Shown: positions 1-8,234 of the stretch, one piece after another
Layout: each line of letters begins with the position of its first letter
How positions within the stretch are numbered: the first letter of the stretch is position 1
DNA from: a virus
Length of the DNA: 29,897 bases
Strand: one strand, 5' to 3'
IMG/VR virus record: IMGVR_UViG_3300044611_000887
Location: 1-29,897 of that record
Notes under the pieces: generated by a model
Told to the model about the DNA's origin: nothing
The model's input: only the letters and a program-made list of their open reading frames with translations
Databases searched by the model: none
Made by a program: the position numbers and the translations under genes

Positions 1-307
1 CAACAAAATCATCCCATACTGGTCCTGTTGGTGAGACCATAACATCAATTAAAAATTGATCGTCATAAGTAACACCGAACTCGATATAAGCATCTTTTGC
101 TGGTCCAACAATGGTATGTCCATTATATTTAAATAATTTTTTACCGACCATATCTCTAAATTCTGCAAAATCTTTTGTGGTCATACCTACTTTATTACCT
201 TTATCATTCAAAAGATAAATTTTTGTTGGCATATACATTAAATTATCATCCCAATCAAATGAATAATATTTTACTGCCGGAATTAAATCAATAGGTTTAA
301 TTTTCAT
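1..307 (-). CDS. HAD-like hydrolase, N-terminal part (3' end outside window)
   Basis: The first 102 codons of a minus-strand gene are present and the rest lies beyond position 1. The protein opens MKIKPIDLIPAVKYYSFDWD. A hydrophobic run followed by DWDD at residues 18-21 looks like HAD-superfamily motif I (DxD), where the first Asp is the nucleophile in phosphatases and nucleotidases. The later HAD motifs would lie outside the window, so neither catalytic activity nor substrate can be judged. The start is the ATG at 305-307. It is preceded about 18 bases upstream by a TGTTTATAAATA box and by no Shine-Dalgarno sequence. The gene follows the sheath gene in the same direction but is separated from it by a hairpin terminator, so it is probably its own transcription unit. 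Family assignment is inference from one motif. Confidence 0.6.
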   Translation of the reverse strand, partial: MKIKPIDLIPAVKYYSFDWDDNLMYMPTKIYLLNDKGNKVGMTTKDFAEFRDMVGKKLFKYNGHTIVGPAKDAYIEFGVTYDDQFLIDVMVSPTGPVWDDFV

Positions 308-321
308 TGTGTTTATTTTTA

Positions 322-333
322 TATTTATAAACA
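322..333 (-). promoter_or_regulatory. Late-promoter-like box upstream of the HAD-like gene
   Basis: On the minus strand this reads TGTTTATAAATA and contains an exact TATAAATA, the T4 late-promoter core. It lies about 15-18 bases before the ATG. Similar boxes precede the sheath, gp13-like and gp14-like genes. Promoter function is inferred from recurrence and position only. Confidence 0.45.
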
Positions 334-343
334 CAAAGGTAAT

Positions 344-374
344 AAAAAAAAGGAGAACTAGCCTCCTTTTTTTT
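344..374. terminator. Bidirectional rho-independent terminator after the sheath gene
   Basis: Eight A residues, GGAG, a seven-base loop, CTCC and eight T residues form a hairpin with a T tract on either strand. It lies between the stop codon of the sheath gene and the start of the next minus-strand gene, so it would end the sheath transcript. The GC part of the stem is only four pairs, but the A/T arms extend it. Confidence 0.75.
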
Positions 375-394
375 ATTTTTTTACATTTTAATAA

Positions 395-3300
395 TTAAAT
401 ATCTTCAAATGATGCTCCAGTTGGTGTTATATAGAATGTAATATCTATAAATTCTAAGGATCTTGTTGGTTTAATATAAATTTTACCTGTCATTTGATTT
501 CTATCTAAGTCTGCTGTGTCAGAAGAAACTGTAACTCGGAAATCATATAAACCTCTATCTCTTCTAATAGCATCTAATATTGGATTTACGGAGTTTAAAA
601 AGTCTTGTCTAACTTGTTCGTCATTTTGATCAAACAATAATCTTACAGATACTGCTGAGATTAATTTACGAGCTTGTAATAACAATCTTCTCACGTTAAT
701 TCTATCAAGAGCTGACTCTCTTACTTGTAAAGTTTTATTACCCCAAATTACGGTTCCTACATCAGAGAAGGTTGCAATTGGATTAATTCTTCCTTGGTAA
801 AGAGTGTCTCTATCTTCTTGAGTTAATTTTTTACGTGCTTTAATTGAGTTTACAATACCTCTTGTGTAACCTGCCGCTGCAAACCAAGGGAACGCAATAT
901 TATCTGTTAAGGCTAAATTTCTAGTTACCTCAGCAGTTGCCGGTATATATATTTGTGTATTGTTTACACTATCACGAGTTAACACCCAAGGATAATAAGT
1001 TGCGGTATAGTTAGAATCAATTCCTGTTGTTTCTAAATTATCTACCGCTTCTTGAGGATAAATAATACCATCATTACCTGTAGTTGTTGGTAAAAACATA
1101 TTATAATCGGGAGTTGTTGTAATATAAAGTGAGTCCGCTCTTTCATTTTCAATCATGTCTATTGTTGATTCAACTAAGTCACTATTATTAACATAATCAA
1201 TACCCGGTGAAACAAACACATTAATGTTAACCGCTTCAGGATTAGAGAATGTTTGAATTCCTAATAAATAAGCATAGTAGTCAGTATTTGCAAAATCTTG
1301 AGTACCATCACCAACAGCAATTTGTTTGAATGCTCCCCAACCAACTGCATTTGGATATCTGTTATCAGGACACGCTCCATTTAAATAACCAGTTCTTCCT
1401 AAAACATATCTATCACTGTTAGTTCTATGTTCACGATATATATCCCAACCATCGTAACCTCCTTGTACTAATAAAGTGAATTTTCTTGAATAAATTCTAT
1501 AATAAGGACTTGTTGGGTTATTAGGTTCAGATGAGAAATTTGCCGACCCTACATTAAATTTAGATGTTCCTGATGTTGTAAAGGCATCTGAAATAGTTAT
1601 TCCTGAAGCATCCTTATCCATGTGGAAACCTTTTGATTTATAATTCCAATCAACACTTTCAATATCACAAGTTGAGATTGTATTTCGTTTACCAATATAT
1701 TCAAAATAATTACCATCCCAACTATTATTATTAGAAATACCTAAATAGGTTCTTCTAACATTATCTCCACCACTTTGAATTGGTGTTCCAAATGGAGGAT
1801 TAAAGATAACTTCTCCAGGAAAATCGTATTTTGTTTTATAAACAGGAAATGGTGATGTTGCGGTACCATAAGTTCTAAAATTAAACCCATCAAAACCACA
1901 AGGAAGTGCATCAACAGGAGCATCTTCATTCATTTCTACCATAACATATTTAGAATTAAGTTGGTATTCACCATCTAATGAACCTGTCTTTTTTGCAATA
2001 AAATTATTTTGACTTGGATCCATACTACAGTTAGTAAATTTCTCAATCACAACTGGATTTGAATCCGTATCATAATAATCACGAATAAACACATCAAATG
2101 TTTGATTTGAAAACGAAATATTACCAATTGATATTTTTATTTCATAATTAGCTGAATCACCATCTGAAATTGTGTAAAATTTAAATAGGTTATAAACTTT
2201 TGTACCCCTAAGTTCAGATACTACCCAAGGAGAACTTGGTGTTTGGTATTTATCTAAATACCAACCAATAGAATCCGAAGCATTACTTTGTGCAGAATTT
2301 AAATCTACTAATGTTGGATTTAATCCTCTAATAAATCCTTTTCTCCAACCATAGTTTAATAAAGCCTGAAACCTTTCTTCAACAAATAAAGGAACCACTG
2401 TTCTTGGTTTACCAAAATTATCCGTACCAAAAACTTTTGTTATATATTGTGAGTCACTTGTTGCAAAAGACGTTTCAAAGTTAAAATTAACACCATCTTT
2501 ATTAGTAACATTAACACCAAATGGTAGATATGGGTTTTGTAATACACCAGAATATTGTCCTGTCATATCTAAAACTACGTCTGCCAAATTAGATACTTCA
2601 TAAATTGGGTTATTACCATTTGAATATGTTGATATACCTCTTGATCTAAATGTTGCCACAACCATATCATCATATTCTGTATATGATGTTCCTGTATAAT
2701 AATAAATTACGCCCATTACTGATCCTGAAAAACACTCAACAGGAATAGGACTTGTTGTTGTTGTTGTTGTTGTTGGAACAGGAATAACACAAGGGTCGGT
2801 TGTTGTTGATGTTGTTGTTGGTGCGGTTGTGGTTGTTGTAATTGGAGTAATATTAGTTACACCAGTAACAATTGACCAAAATGAGAATCCTGTATAACTT
2901 CCGCCACCAACATTATCAAATAATGAATAATACCACGATGTGTTTGCTCCATCACATAAATTATTTCCACTAAAAGGTATTGACGGTACACCATAAACGT
3001 TTGTTGTTGCGGTGTATGATCCATTAACCGTTAACGCATTATAATCATTATCATCAACACTACCAAAATAACTAATATATTGGTCTTCCGCAATTAATGG
3101 GTTTGAATTTGTTATTACATTAAAAATTAATTCTTTTATATTACTATCCAAAGTTGATGTTCCTCCTTGTGGAGTTTCATAACTCACATCCAATAAATCC
3201 AATATTTCCTGAGGGAAGTGTGTCATATATTCAATACTAGAAGTTGAATCCGTACATCCCGTAAAATCAACAGAATATGGTAACTCCAAAGGAATAACAC

Positions 3301-3706
3301 ATTGTTGTTCACAATTTACGGTCACTGAACTAAAACAATTAACATCAATTGTTGAACAATTAACATTTGCTTCAGTTAAGATTGACCAAGATGGTCCAGC
3401 ATCATAACCTGAAAGACCTAAAATTCTTGTTACAAATAATTGATTAGATTGTTGTAAATATGATTTCGCAATGTATGCCGCCTCATATTTAGGGATTTGT
3501 GTGTTAATAAATTTTTCGGGTGAAGTACCCCCAAAATAGTTTTGAAATTCATCGTAATTTCTTACAAAAATTGGTTCAAAAGCGGGTCCTTTTAATGTTT
3601 CTCCCGCAATACCTAAGGTTGTAACACCAACACTTTGTGCTACGAAACTTAAATCTACTTCAGAAGTGTATACTCCCGGCGATACAAATACTTTACTGTT
3701 TGCCAT
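395..3706 (-). CDS. Tail sheath protein (T4 gp18-like) with a very large insertion and a poly-Thr tract
   Basis: This 1103-residue protein is a contractile tail sheath subunit. The N-terminus (VFVSPGVYTSEVDLS, residues 6-20, then a conserved GxxxxGPxxxP region) is the typical sheath start. The C-terminal ~250 residues carry the sheath core: a TPDYN segment, RINPIATF, VIWGNKTL, and a final domain with VRQDFLNSVNPIL and KIYIKP. T4 gp18 is about 659 residues, so some 450 extra residues sit roughly between residues 105 and 600. That stretch includes a Cys-containing segment (107-151) and a Thr tract at 285-322 with runs of five to seven consecutive Thr. Sheath insertions normally face outwards, so these are probably surface domains of the tail. 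The start has no Shine-Dalgarno sequence, and an ATATTTATA box lies about 32 bases upstream. The family call is secure; the surface role of the insertion is inference. Confidence 0.93.
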   Translation of the reverse strand: MANSKVFVSPGVYTSEVDLSFVAQSVGVTTLGIAGETLKGPAFEPIFVRNYDEFQNYFGGTSPEKFINTQIPKYEAAYIAKSYLQQSNQLFVTRILGLSGYDAGPSWSILTEANVNCSTIDVNCFSSVTVNCEQQCVIPLELPYSVDFTGCTDSTSSIEYMTHFPQEILDLLDVSYETPQGGTSTLDSNIKELIFNVITNSNPLIAEDQYISYFGSVDDNDYNALTVNGSYTATTNVYGVPSIPFSGNNLCDGANTSWYYSLFDNVGGGSYTGFSFWSIVTGVTNITPITTTTTAPTTTSTTTDPCVIPVPTTTTTTTSPIPVECFSGSVMGVIYYYTGTSYTEYDDMVVATFRSRGISTYSNGNNPIYEVSNLADVVLDMTGQYSGVLQNPYLPFGVNVTNKDGVNFNFETSFATSDSQYITKVFGTDNFGKPRTVVPLFVEERFQALLNYGWRKGFIRGLNPTLVDLNSAQSNASDSIGWYLDKYQTPSSPWVVSELRGTKVYNLFKFYTISDGDSANYEIKISIGNISFSNQTFDVFIRDYYDTDSNPVVIEKFTNCSMDPSQNNFIAKKTGSLDGEYQLNSKYVMVEMNEDAPVDALPCGFDGFNFRTYGTATSPFPVYKTKYDFPGEVIFNPPFGTPIQSGGDNVRRTYLGISNNNSWDGNYFEYIGKRNTISTCDIESVDWNYKSKGFHMDKDASGITISDAFTTSGTSKFNVGSANFSSEPNNPTSPYYRIYSRKFTLLVQGGYDGWDIYREHRTNSDRYVLGRTGYLNGACPDNRYPNAVGWGAFKQIAVGDGTQDFANTDYYAYLLGIQTFSNPEAVNINVFVSPGIDYVNNSDLVESTIDMIENERADSLYITTTPDYNMFLPTTTGNDGIIYPQEAVDNLETTGIDSNYTATYYPWVLTRDSVNNTQIYIPATAEVTRNLALTDNIAFPWFAAAGYTRGIVNSIKARKKLTQEDRDTLYQGRINPIATFSDVGTVIWGNKTLQVRESALDRINVRRLLLQARKLISAVSVRLLFDQNDEQVRQDFLNSVNPILDAIRRDRGLYDFRVTVSSDTADLDRNQMTGKIYIKPTRSLEFIDITFYITPTGASFEDI
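2741..2854 (-). repeat. Thr-rich low-complexity tract inside the sheath gene
   Basis: Mostly GTT-type triplets on the plus strand encode sheath residues 285-322, which include ITTTTTAPTTTSTTTDP and [10 protein letters not shown]. The tract is compositionally like the mucin-type linkers of the fibre genes at 14716-24718 but richer in Thr than Pro. Confidence 0.85.
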
Positions 3707-3738
3707 TGTCTTTTTTTATTTAGTTATTTTATTTTCTA

Positions 3739-3747
3739 TATAAATAT
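3739..3747 (-). promoter_or_regulatory. Late-promoter-like ATATTTATA box upstream of the sheath gene
   Basis: The minus strand reads ATATTTATA followed by TAGAAAATAAAA, 32 bases before the sheath ATG. It matches the box found in front of the other virion genes in this window. Function is inferred. Confidence 0.5.
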
Positions 3748-3801
3748 TAGTTTTTTTCGCAAAAACTTTACTTCTTTGAAACTATTTATAATTGGTATGA
3801 T

Positions 3802-3823
3802 TTTATTCTACCTTTATTCTACC
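3802..3823 (+). repeat. Perfect 11-bp tandem direct repeat, candidate operator
   Basis: TTTATTCTACC occurs twice in tandem at 3802-3812 and 3813-3823 and ends one base before the ATG of the small ribbon-helix-helix gene. Ribbon-helix-helix repressors commonly bind short tandem sites over their own promoters, so autoregulation is a reasonable inference. A TATTTATA box lies just upstream at 3783-3790. Confidence 0.5.
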
Positions 3824-3824
3824 T

Positions 3825-3989
3825 ATGGATAATGACACTAAGAAGATAAAAAATTTAAAGATTTCCCCCGAGGTCCACAATGTGTTAAAAAAATATTGTG
3901 ATAAACGAGGAATAAAAATGTATCGATTTTTAGAAAATTTAATTATGGAAAAATGTAAAGAAAAAAAAGATGTATACGGTGAAGACTAA
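3825..3989 (+). CDS. Small ribbon-helix-helix (Arc/CopG-like) DNA-binding protein candidate
   Basis: This 54-residue gene lies on the plus strand between two minus-strand virion genes and its stop codon directly abuts the end of the gp15-like gene. The protein starts MDNDTKKIKNLKISPEVHNV and continues with a lysine-rich helix, YCDKRGIK, and a second helix MYRFLENLIMEKCKEKK. A short beta-strand (KNLKIS), a helix beginning at SPEVHNVLKKY, a glycine turn and a second helix match the ribbon-helix-helix fold in order and length. The tandem 11-bp repeat immediately upstream suggests an autoregulatory operator. It may control the flanking virion genes or simply itself. The call rests on pattern and size, not on a database match. 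Confidence 0.6.
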   Translation: MDNDTKKIKNLKISPEVHNVLKKYCDKRGIKMYRFLENLIMEKCKEKKDVYGED

Positions 3990-5051
3990 TTATAGTAATT
4001 CCTGATTAAAAATTAAAAACGATGTATCATTTGGGAATTGTTTATAAATAATTATTTTTAGTGTATCTCCAGTATTAATTTGTATCTCTCTTACATCATT
4101 ACCATAATAAAGACCATTTATATAAACGTCATATCCTGACGGAGGAGTTCCGTTTGATACGTTATCACTATCAACAAATTTTAAATTAACAGTGTAATCA
4201 AAAACTTCAGTGACTTCGTTTGATGTAATACCTGTGGCAAAATCATATCTTTTTACTGATGGTGGATTAGGGGTTTCCTTTTTTTGTTTTTTCTTTTTTA
4301 TTTTTACATCGGTTTCATATATTTGAAAAACTCTTGTAATTGCTGGAGATATTTCAAATTGATCTTCATCAATAAGAAATCCCAATAAAGTAAATGTGTA
4401 TTTTTGGATATAAACCTTTCTTTTTTCTAAATCTAATGTTGATTCATCAGTAATATCGTTCATAACAATTGGAATATAATGACCTTTAATTACTTGATAC
4501 GCTTGACGAGAAGAAAATTTTTCAAGAATAATTTGATTTAATTTATTCAATTCTCTCATTCTGTTACATAGTATAACTACTGTATATGTTATATCAACAG
4601 GAACAGGTTGTGGTATTTTATAAATGTCCATACCATGTCTTTGTCCATCCCATGTTGGAACCTTAGCATAATAATATTGTTTCCTATTTGGTATATTGTA
4701 CCTTAATGCCGGATTTGTACCAAACTTAACTTCAGGGGTTCTAATTGTTGTTATAAAGGGGGGTTCTGCGTTTTTATCAATATTTTGGAAATCCCAAGTT
4801 TCAACAAACTGAGACCAATTTTGTGTTGTAATTAAAATATCAATTGCGGGAATAACTTTTCCATCAACAACACATCTTAATTCATCTCTAACAAAATCTA
4901 AAAATCCACGATCTAAATCTGCATGTAACAAAGATTTTGGAAGGTAGGTTCCATCCTCTGAAATCATCTCCGCAATCTCATGTCTTCTTGGTGTCAAGAT
5001 TTTTTTATTAATAAGAGGAATTGTCTTTTTTATTTGTTTTGGAAATCCCAT
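3990..5051 (-). CDS. Tail sheath stabiliser / tail completion protein, T4 gp15-like
   Basis: The protein has 353 residues, against about 272 in T4 gp15. Residues ~150-240 follow the gp15 pattern: a strand with VDITYTVVIL, a helix with LNKLNQIILEKFSS, an IPIVMNDITDE segment, then LEKRKVYIQKYTFTLLGFLI. Gp15 caps the last sheath ring and joins the tail to the neck. The N-terminal segment contains a well-ordered LTPRRHEIAEMISEDGTYLP motif. A lysine-rich linker (KIKKKKQKKE) separates a C-terminal ~85-residue domain absent from T4 gp15. The gene sits between gp14-like and sheath genes, as expected from T4 gene order, and is almost contiguous with the upstream 146-codon gene. Assignment is by pattern and context and is moderately sure. 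Confidence 0.62.
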   Translation of the reverse strand: MGFPKQIKKTIPLINKKILTPRRHEIAEMISEDGTYLPKSLLHADLDRGFLDFVRDELRCVVDGKVIPAIDILITTQNWSQFVETWDFQNIDKNAEPPFITTIRTPEVKFGTNPALRYNIPNRKQYYYAKVPTWDGQRHGMDIYKIPQPVPVDITYTVVILCNRMRELNKLNQIILEKFSSRQAYQVIKGHYIPIVMNDITDESTLDLEKRKVYIQKYTFTLLGFLIDEDQFEISPAITRVFQIYETDVKIKKKKQKKETPNPPSVKRYDFATGITSNEVTEVFDYTVNLKFVDSDNVSNGTPPSGYDVYINGLYYGNDVREIQINTGDTLKIIIYKQFPNDTSFLIFNQELL

Positions 5052-5053
5052 AA

Positions 5054-5494
5054 TTAATTAACTAAAAATATTTTATCATCTAAATTTATCATTTCAACCT
5101 CATCAGCACTAAAAATTGGTTCTTTTGTTTTTTTTATGAGAAATGAGTCGTCAAAATAAGGATTATATTTAATAACAACATTTCCTTCAGGACTTGGTAT
5201 ATCCTCACAAGGATATTCACAATAATCAATCAATGTTCCAGTAACATAAGCATGAACATTTTTTTGTTTTACTGACCTAACTTTTTCTTTTCCCTTTTCC
5301 CCCACTAAAAATTTAACATTTTTTAATCTAACGTAATCTGCCTTTAATACAACAATACCAGAAAATGTAACAGAAAACATATGTCTTGTAATATCATAAT
5401 AAACTTTAACTTGTTTTTTTATTAATAAATTAGGGTCTTTTTTTATAAAAGATATTAATTCATTAGTTTGTGATTCTTTTAATAGTATTTTCAT
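5054..5494 (-). CDS. Unknown small protein between gp14-like and gp15-like genes
   Basis: I do not recognise this 146-residue protein. It starts MKILLKESQTNELISFIKKD, is strongly basic in its first 80 residues, and has alternating strand-like segments (VKVYYDI, FSVTFSGIVVLKADYVRL), which suggests a beta-rich fold. It contains two cysteines close together (DYCEYPCED, around residue 91) and no membrane segment or signal peptide. Its start overlaps the stop of the gp14-like gene by four bases and it ends two bases before the gp15-like start, so the three are surely co-transcribed and translationally coupled. A role in neck or tail completion is therefore likely, but this is inferred from context alone. 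Confidence 0.75.
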   Translation of the reverse strand: MKILLKESQTNELISFIKKDPNLLIKKQVKVYYDITRHMFSVTFSGIVVLKADYVRLKNVKFLVGEKGKEKVRSVKQKNVHAYVTGTLIDYCEYPCEDIPSPEGNVVIKYNPYFDDSFLIKKTKEPIFSADEVEMINLDDKIFLVN

Positions 5495-6003
5495 AATCCT
5501 TTAAATTCATTTGGCCCAACAGGAGACGCACTTATTGTACGATAAAATGGTTTATATCCTGCATAGGTATGTTTATTATCTGACACAACACGACCATCAT
5601 TATTAACCGTATAGTACCTTACCAAAGTTTCAGTTTCATAGTAACCAATGTAATCCCCAAAATTTATATCAACATTTAAATTATCTAAAGTTTTTTGATA
5701 AACAGAAACTCTAATATTCCCTGGCTCCATTTGATCCATTCTTGTTGACCCCATCATTTTATTTTCAGGTGCCGATACTTGAACAAACGCATTAAATTCA
5801 ATTGGAGGTAAAAATTTAATACCGTCCGAAACGGTTTCACCATAGACATCATCTGTTTTTGTCTTTTGCCTATCTATACGATATAACACACAAGTGAAAT
5901 TCATATCACCAATCAACCACTCTTCTCCCATTGAAATATCAAGGTCAAAATCGTTCTCTCCGAAAAATTTACCCAATCTTGTAATAGGAATTTTATTAGC
6001 CAT
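5491..6003 (-). CDS. Neck protein, T4 gp14-like
   Basis: The protein has 170 residues and is shorter than T4 gp14 (about 256). It shares the gp14 layout: an early hydrophobic strand segment (FTCVLYRID), a DDVYGE region followed by PPIEFNAFVQVSAPE, then IRVSVYQKTLDNLNVDINFGDYIGYYETETLVRYYTVNND, and PFYRTISA near the C-terminus. Gp14 and gp13 form the neck between head and tail in T4. It is the first gene of a tight group running gp14-like, unknown, gp15-like, then sheath. An ATATTTATC box followed by AATAAAAAC lies 16 bases before the ATG, and there is no Shine-Dalgarno sequence. The call depends on pattern and synteny, so it is moderate. Confidence 0.58.
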   Translation of the reverse strand: MANKIPITRLGKFFGENDFDLDISMGEEWLIGDMNFTCVLYRIDRQKTKTDDVYGETVSDGIKFLPPIEFNAFVQVSAPENKMMGSTRMDQMEPGNIRVSVYQKTLDNLNVDINFGDYIGYYETETLVRYYTVNNDGRVVSDNKHTYAGYKPFYRTISASPVGPNEFKGL

Positions 6004-6017
6004 AATTACGGTTTTTA

Positions 6018-6048
6018 TTGATAAATATCTTTTTTATTGTTATTTTTA
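6018..6048 (+). promoter_or_regulatory. Possible Bacteroidota-type promoter for the helicase gene
   Basis: TTG at 6018-6020 and TATTTTTA at 6041-6048 are separated by 20 bases, one mismatch from the Bacteroidota consensus TTG-N20-TAnnTTTG. It overlaps the divergent gp14 promoter box. The region is very AT-rich, so a chance match is possible. Confidence 0.3.
6020..6028 (-). promoter_or_regulatory. Late-promoter-like box upstream of the gp14-like gene
   Basis: The minus strand reads ATATTTATC followed by AATAAAAACC, nearly the same as the box before the gp13-like gene (ATATTTATAAATAAAAAC). It lies in the divergent space between gp14-like and the helicase gene. Function is inferred. Confidence 0.5.
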
Positions 6049-6062
6049 ATAAAAAGAGAATT

Positions 6063-7826
6063 TTGGATATTAATCAATCATTGATAGAACATAAAGCGTT
6101 AGAATTATTAGACTCATACTCGGGGGCCAATAATCATATATTGTATCTAAAAACCAAAAAAGAGAATAATAAAAAGTTTTACCCAACAAGAACTCAATCA
6201 GATTACATTATAAATTATTTTGACACAGTTCCTAAGGTTGCTCGTAAGTGGGTTGATCTTGATACTTATTTTGCGAAGAAGTTTGCTGAGGAAAGATATT
6301 TTATGGAAACTCCTGAAAAAATTTACATTGAGAAATTATTAGTTGAGAAAGAAAAATCGTATCATATTTGGGGTAAGTTCTTTGAAAATGATCCTTTAAC
6401 AGAATTTTGGGTTCCTAAATCATCATTAATAAAGACTCACAATGTTGAGGTAGTTGAGGTAGATTATTCTAAATACAGTCATAGACCCCCACTACAACAT
6501 CAAAAAGAAGCAATAGAAAAATTGGCGGGATCAAGAAGATTTATTCTTGCTGATGATATGGGGTTGGGTAAAACAACTTGTACAATCATTGCTGCGTTAG
6601 AGACTGGTGCGAAAAAAATATTAATTATATGTCCCGCATCATTAAAGATTAACTGGCAACGTGAAATTGAAAATTATTCAGATAGACCTGTTTATATCTC
6701 GGAAGGTAAGAAATTTTCAACTGAATCTGATTTTGTTATTGTTAATTATGATATCCTAAAAAATTTTCACAATACAACGGATAAAAATAAGTCTTTATTA
6801 GATCAATCAAATTTTGACCTTGTTATTTTAGATGAAGCTCACATGATCTCAAATCCTCAAGCACAAAGAACAAAAATCATAAATCATTTTGTTAAAAACA
6901 TTAAAAGGGTTTGGTTATTAACGGGAACTCCAATGACTTCTAGACCAATGAACTATTATAACCTATTAAATATTATTGAATCTCCTGTTGCTCAAAATTG
7001 GATGGCTTACGCTATTCGTTATTGTCAAGGATATCAATTTATGGCAGGTAGAAGAAAAGTTTGGAATGTAACGGGAGCATCTAATTTGGAGGAATTAAGA
7101 GATAGAACTTCAAAACAAATTCTTCGTAGGTTAAAAGAAGATGTGTTGGATCTTCCTGATAAAATTATTTCTCCTGTATATCTTCGTTTGAAATCAAAAG
7201 AATATGAAGAACTGATGGGGGAATATTATAATTGGTTTGATAATAAAAAAGATGAATCGTCTTCTCTTACTGTTCAATTTTCTAAATTAATGAAAGTTAG
7301 AAAAGTTATTTCAAACGAAAAAACAAAACAAACAATCGAGTTTGCCGAAAATATTATTGAACAAGGTAAAAAGGTTATTATCTTCACAAACTTTACTGAC
7401 ACATTACAAACGATTTATCAACATTTTGGTAAACAAGCGGTTTATTTGGATGGTAGTTGTTCTAAACCTCATCGTCAACATGCTGTTGATGAATTTCAAG
7501 ATAACGAAAAGATTAGAGTATTTGTTGGTAACTTAAAAGCTGCAGGTGTTGGTTTAACTTTGACCGCCGCTGAGGTTGTTATTATGAATGACTTATCTTT
7601 TGTTCCTGCAGAACATGCTCAAGCAGAAGATCGAGCATATCGTTATGGTCAAAAATCTAATGTACTTGTGTATTATCCATTATATGAAAACACAATTGAA
7701 GGAGCAATATATGATATCCTAAATCGTAAAAAAAAAATTATCAGAACTGTAATGGGGGATGAAAATCCTGAGAATAGTGGAGACGTTGTTGAAGAAATTT
7801 TAGACATTATAAATAAAAAAAGATAA
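6063..7826 (+). CDS. SNF2-family DNA helicase/translocase
   Basis: This superfamily 2 ATPase of the SNF2 type probably remodels branched DNA or replication/recombination intermediates. Numbered from this start, Walker A is ADDMGLGKTT near residues 163-172, followed by ICPASLKINWQREI (motif Ia), LDEAHMISNP (motif II, DEAH), LLTGTP (motif III), IIFTNFTDTL (IV), NLKAAGVGLTLTAA (V) and QAEDRAYRYGQ (VI). All SNF2 hallmarks are intact. The N-terminal ~140 residues are a separate accessory region. There is no ATG until residue 81 of this model, which would remove part of that region. The TTG at 6063 has an AAAGAGAA sequence just upstream and I prefer it. An in-frame TTG at 6018 would overlap the divergent promoter and encode an unlikely IFFIVIF leader. 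This is the only clear replication or repair gene in the plus-strand group. Confidence 0.93.
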   Translation: MDINQSLIEHKALELLDSYSGANNHILYLKTKKENNKKFYPTRTQSDYIINYFDTVPKVARKWVDLDTYFAKKFAEERYFMETPEKIYIEKLLVEKEKSYHIWGKFFENDPLTEFWVPKSSLIKTHNVEVVEVDYSKYSHRPPLQHQKEAIEKLAGSRRFILADDMGLGKTTCTIIAALETGAKKILIICPASLKINWQREIENYSDRPVYISEGKKFSTESDFVIVNYDILKNFHNTTDKNKSLLDQSNFDLVILDEAHMISNPQAQRTKIINHFVKNIKRVWLLTGTPMTSRPMNYYNLLNIIESPVAQNWMAYAIRYCQGYQFMAGRRKVWNVTGASNLEELRDRTSKQILRRLKEDVLDLPDKIISPVYLRLKSKEYEELMGEYYNWFDNKKDESSSLTVQFSKLMKVRKVISNEKTKQTIEFAENIIEQGKKVIIFTNFTDTLQTIYQHFGKQAVYLDGSCSKPHRQHAVDEFQDNEKIRVFVGNLKAAGVGLTLTAAEVVIMNDLSFVPAEHAQAEDRAYRYGQKSNVLVYYPLYENTIEGAIYDILNRKKKIIRTVMGDENPENSGDVVEEILDIINKKR

Positions 7827-7842
7827 TATTATTGTTGTTGTT

Positions 7843-7851
7843 ATATTTATA
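7843..7851 (+). promoter_or_regulatory. Late-promoter-like ATATTTATA box, first tagged gene
   Basis: ATATTTATA followed by TAAAAATAAATATATT lies 16 bases before the ATG at 7868. The same box and leader recur before the next gene. Function is inferred. Confidence 0.5.
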
Positions 7852-7867
7852 TAAAAATAAATATATT

Positions 7868-8188
7868 ATGAAAAAAACAATAAGATTAACGGAATCTGAT
7901 TTAGCTCGTATTGTTAGACGAGTAATAAGAGAAGAAAATTCAAAGATTGGTGGTGTTTTATCGTGTGTTGCAACAGCATCACAATTAAAGTTAACTGACC
8001 TTGAAAAAATTAGTTCTTGTAAAACATTAAATACAGAATCAGGACAAACAATGACAAATCTTAAAAGTTGTCTTGCAGGGGCTAAAAGTATAATAGACGA
8101 AAAAACTAAAAACATGGACTTTTTTGATAAAGCTAGATATTATACAAATCTTACAACTGAAACAGCAAAGTGTATTTATAATAAATAA
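7868..8188 (+). CDS. Four-cysteine protein with N-terminal MKKTIRLTE tag (copy 1)
   Basis: This is a 106-residue protein of no family I recognise. I start it at the second in-frame ATG because the box and leader lie directly before it and the next gene starts in exactly the same way. Residues 1-22 (MKKTIRLTESDLARIVRRVI, then RE) are nearly the same as in the downstream gene. They form a basic amphipathic helix ending in I-R-E, which fits the (L/I)xE cleavage site of T4-type prohead proteases. The remaining domain has four cysteines spaced 17, 16 and 33 residues apart. This layout recurs in the next two genes. An internal head protein delivered by a targeting tag is a possible role, but that is inference. 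Confidence 0.82.
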   Translation: MKKTIRLTESDLARIVRRVIREENSKIGGVLSCVATASQLKLTDLEKISSCKTLNTESGQTMTNLKSCLAGAKSIIDEKTKNMDFFDKARYYTNLTTETAKCIYNK

Positions 8189-8209
8189 AAATTTTTTACA
8201 ATTGTCGTT

Positions 8210-8218
8210 ATATTTATA
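8210..8218 (+). promoter_or_regulatory. Late-promoter-like ATATTTATA box, second tagged gene
   Basis: ATATTTATA followed by AAAAAACAAATATATT lies 16 bases before the ATG at 8235, the same spacing as for the gene upstream. It is part of a duplicated leader. Function is inferred. Confidence 0.5.
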
Positions 8219-8234
8219 AAAAAACAAATATATT

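Noticed and set aside
1741-1929. Minus-strand 62-codon frame inside the sheath gene
   Set aside because: Out-of-frame shadow of the sheath coding sequence.
5430-5494. MKILLKESQTNEL start of the 146-residue protein as another copy of the MKKTIRLTE tag
   Set aside because: Similarity is limited to a few residues (MK..L.ES) and there is no I-x-E at the matching position.
6018-6062. Start of the helicase at the TTG at 6018
   Set aside because: It would overlap the divergent promoter region and add a hydrophobic low-complexity leader; the TTG at 6063 has a purine-rich AAAGAGAA upstream. Still uncertain.
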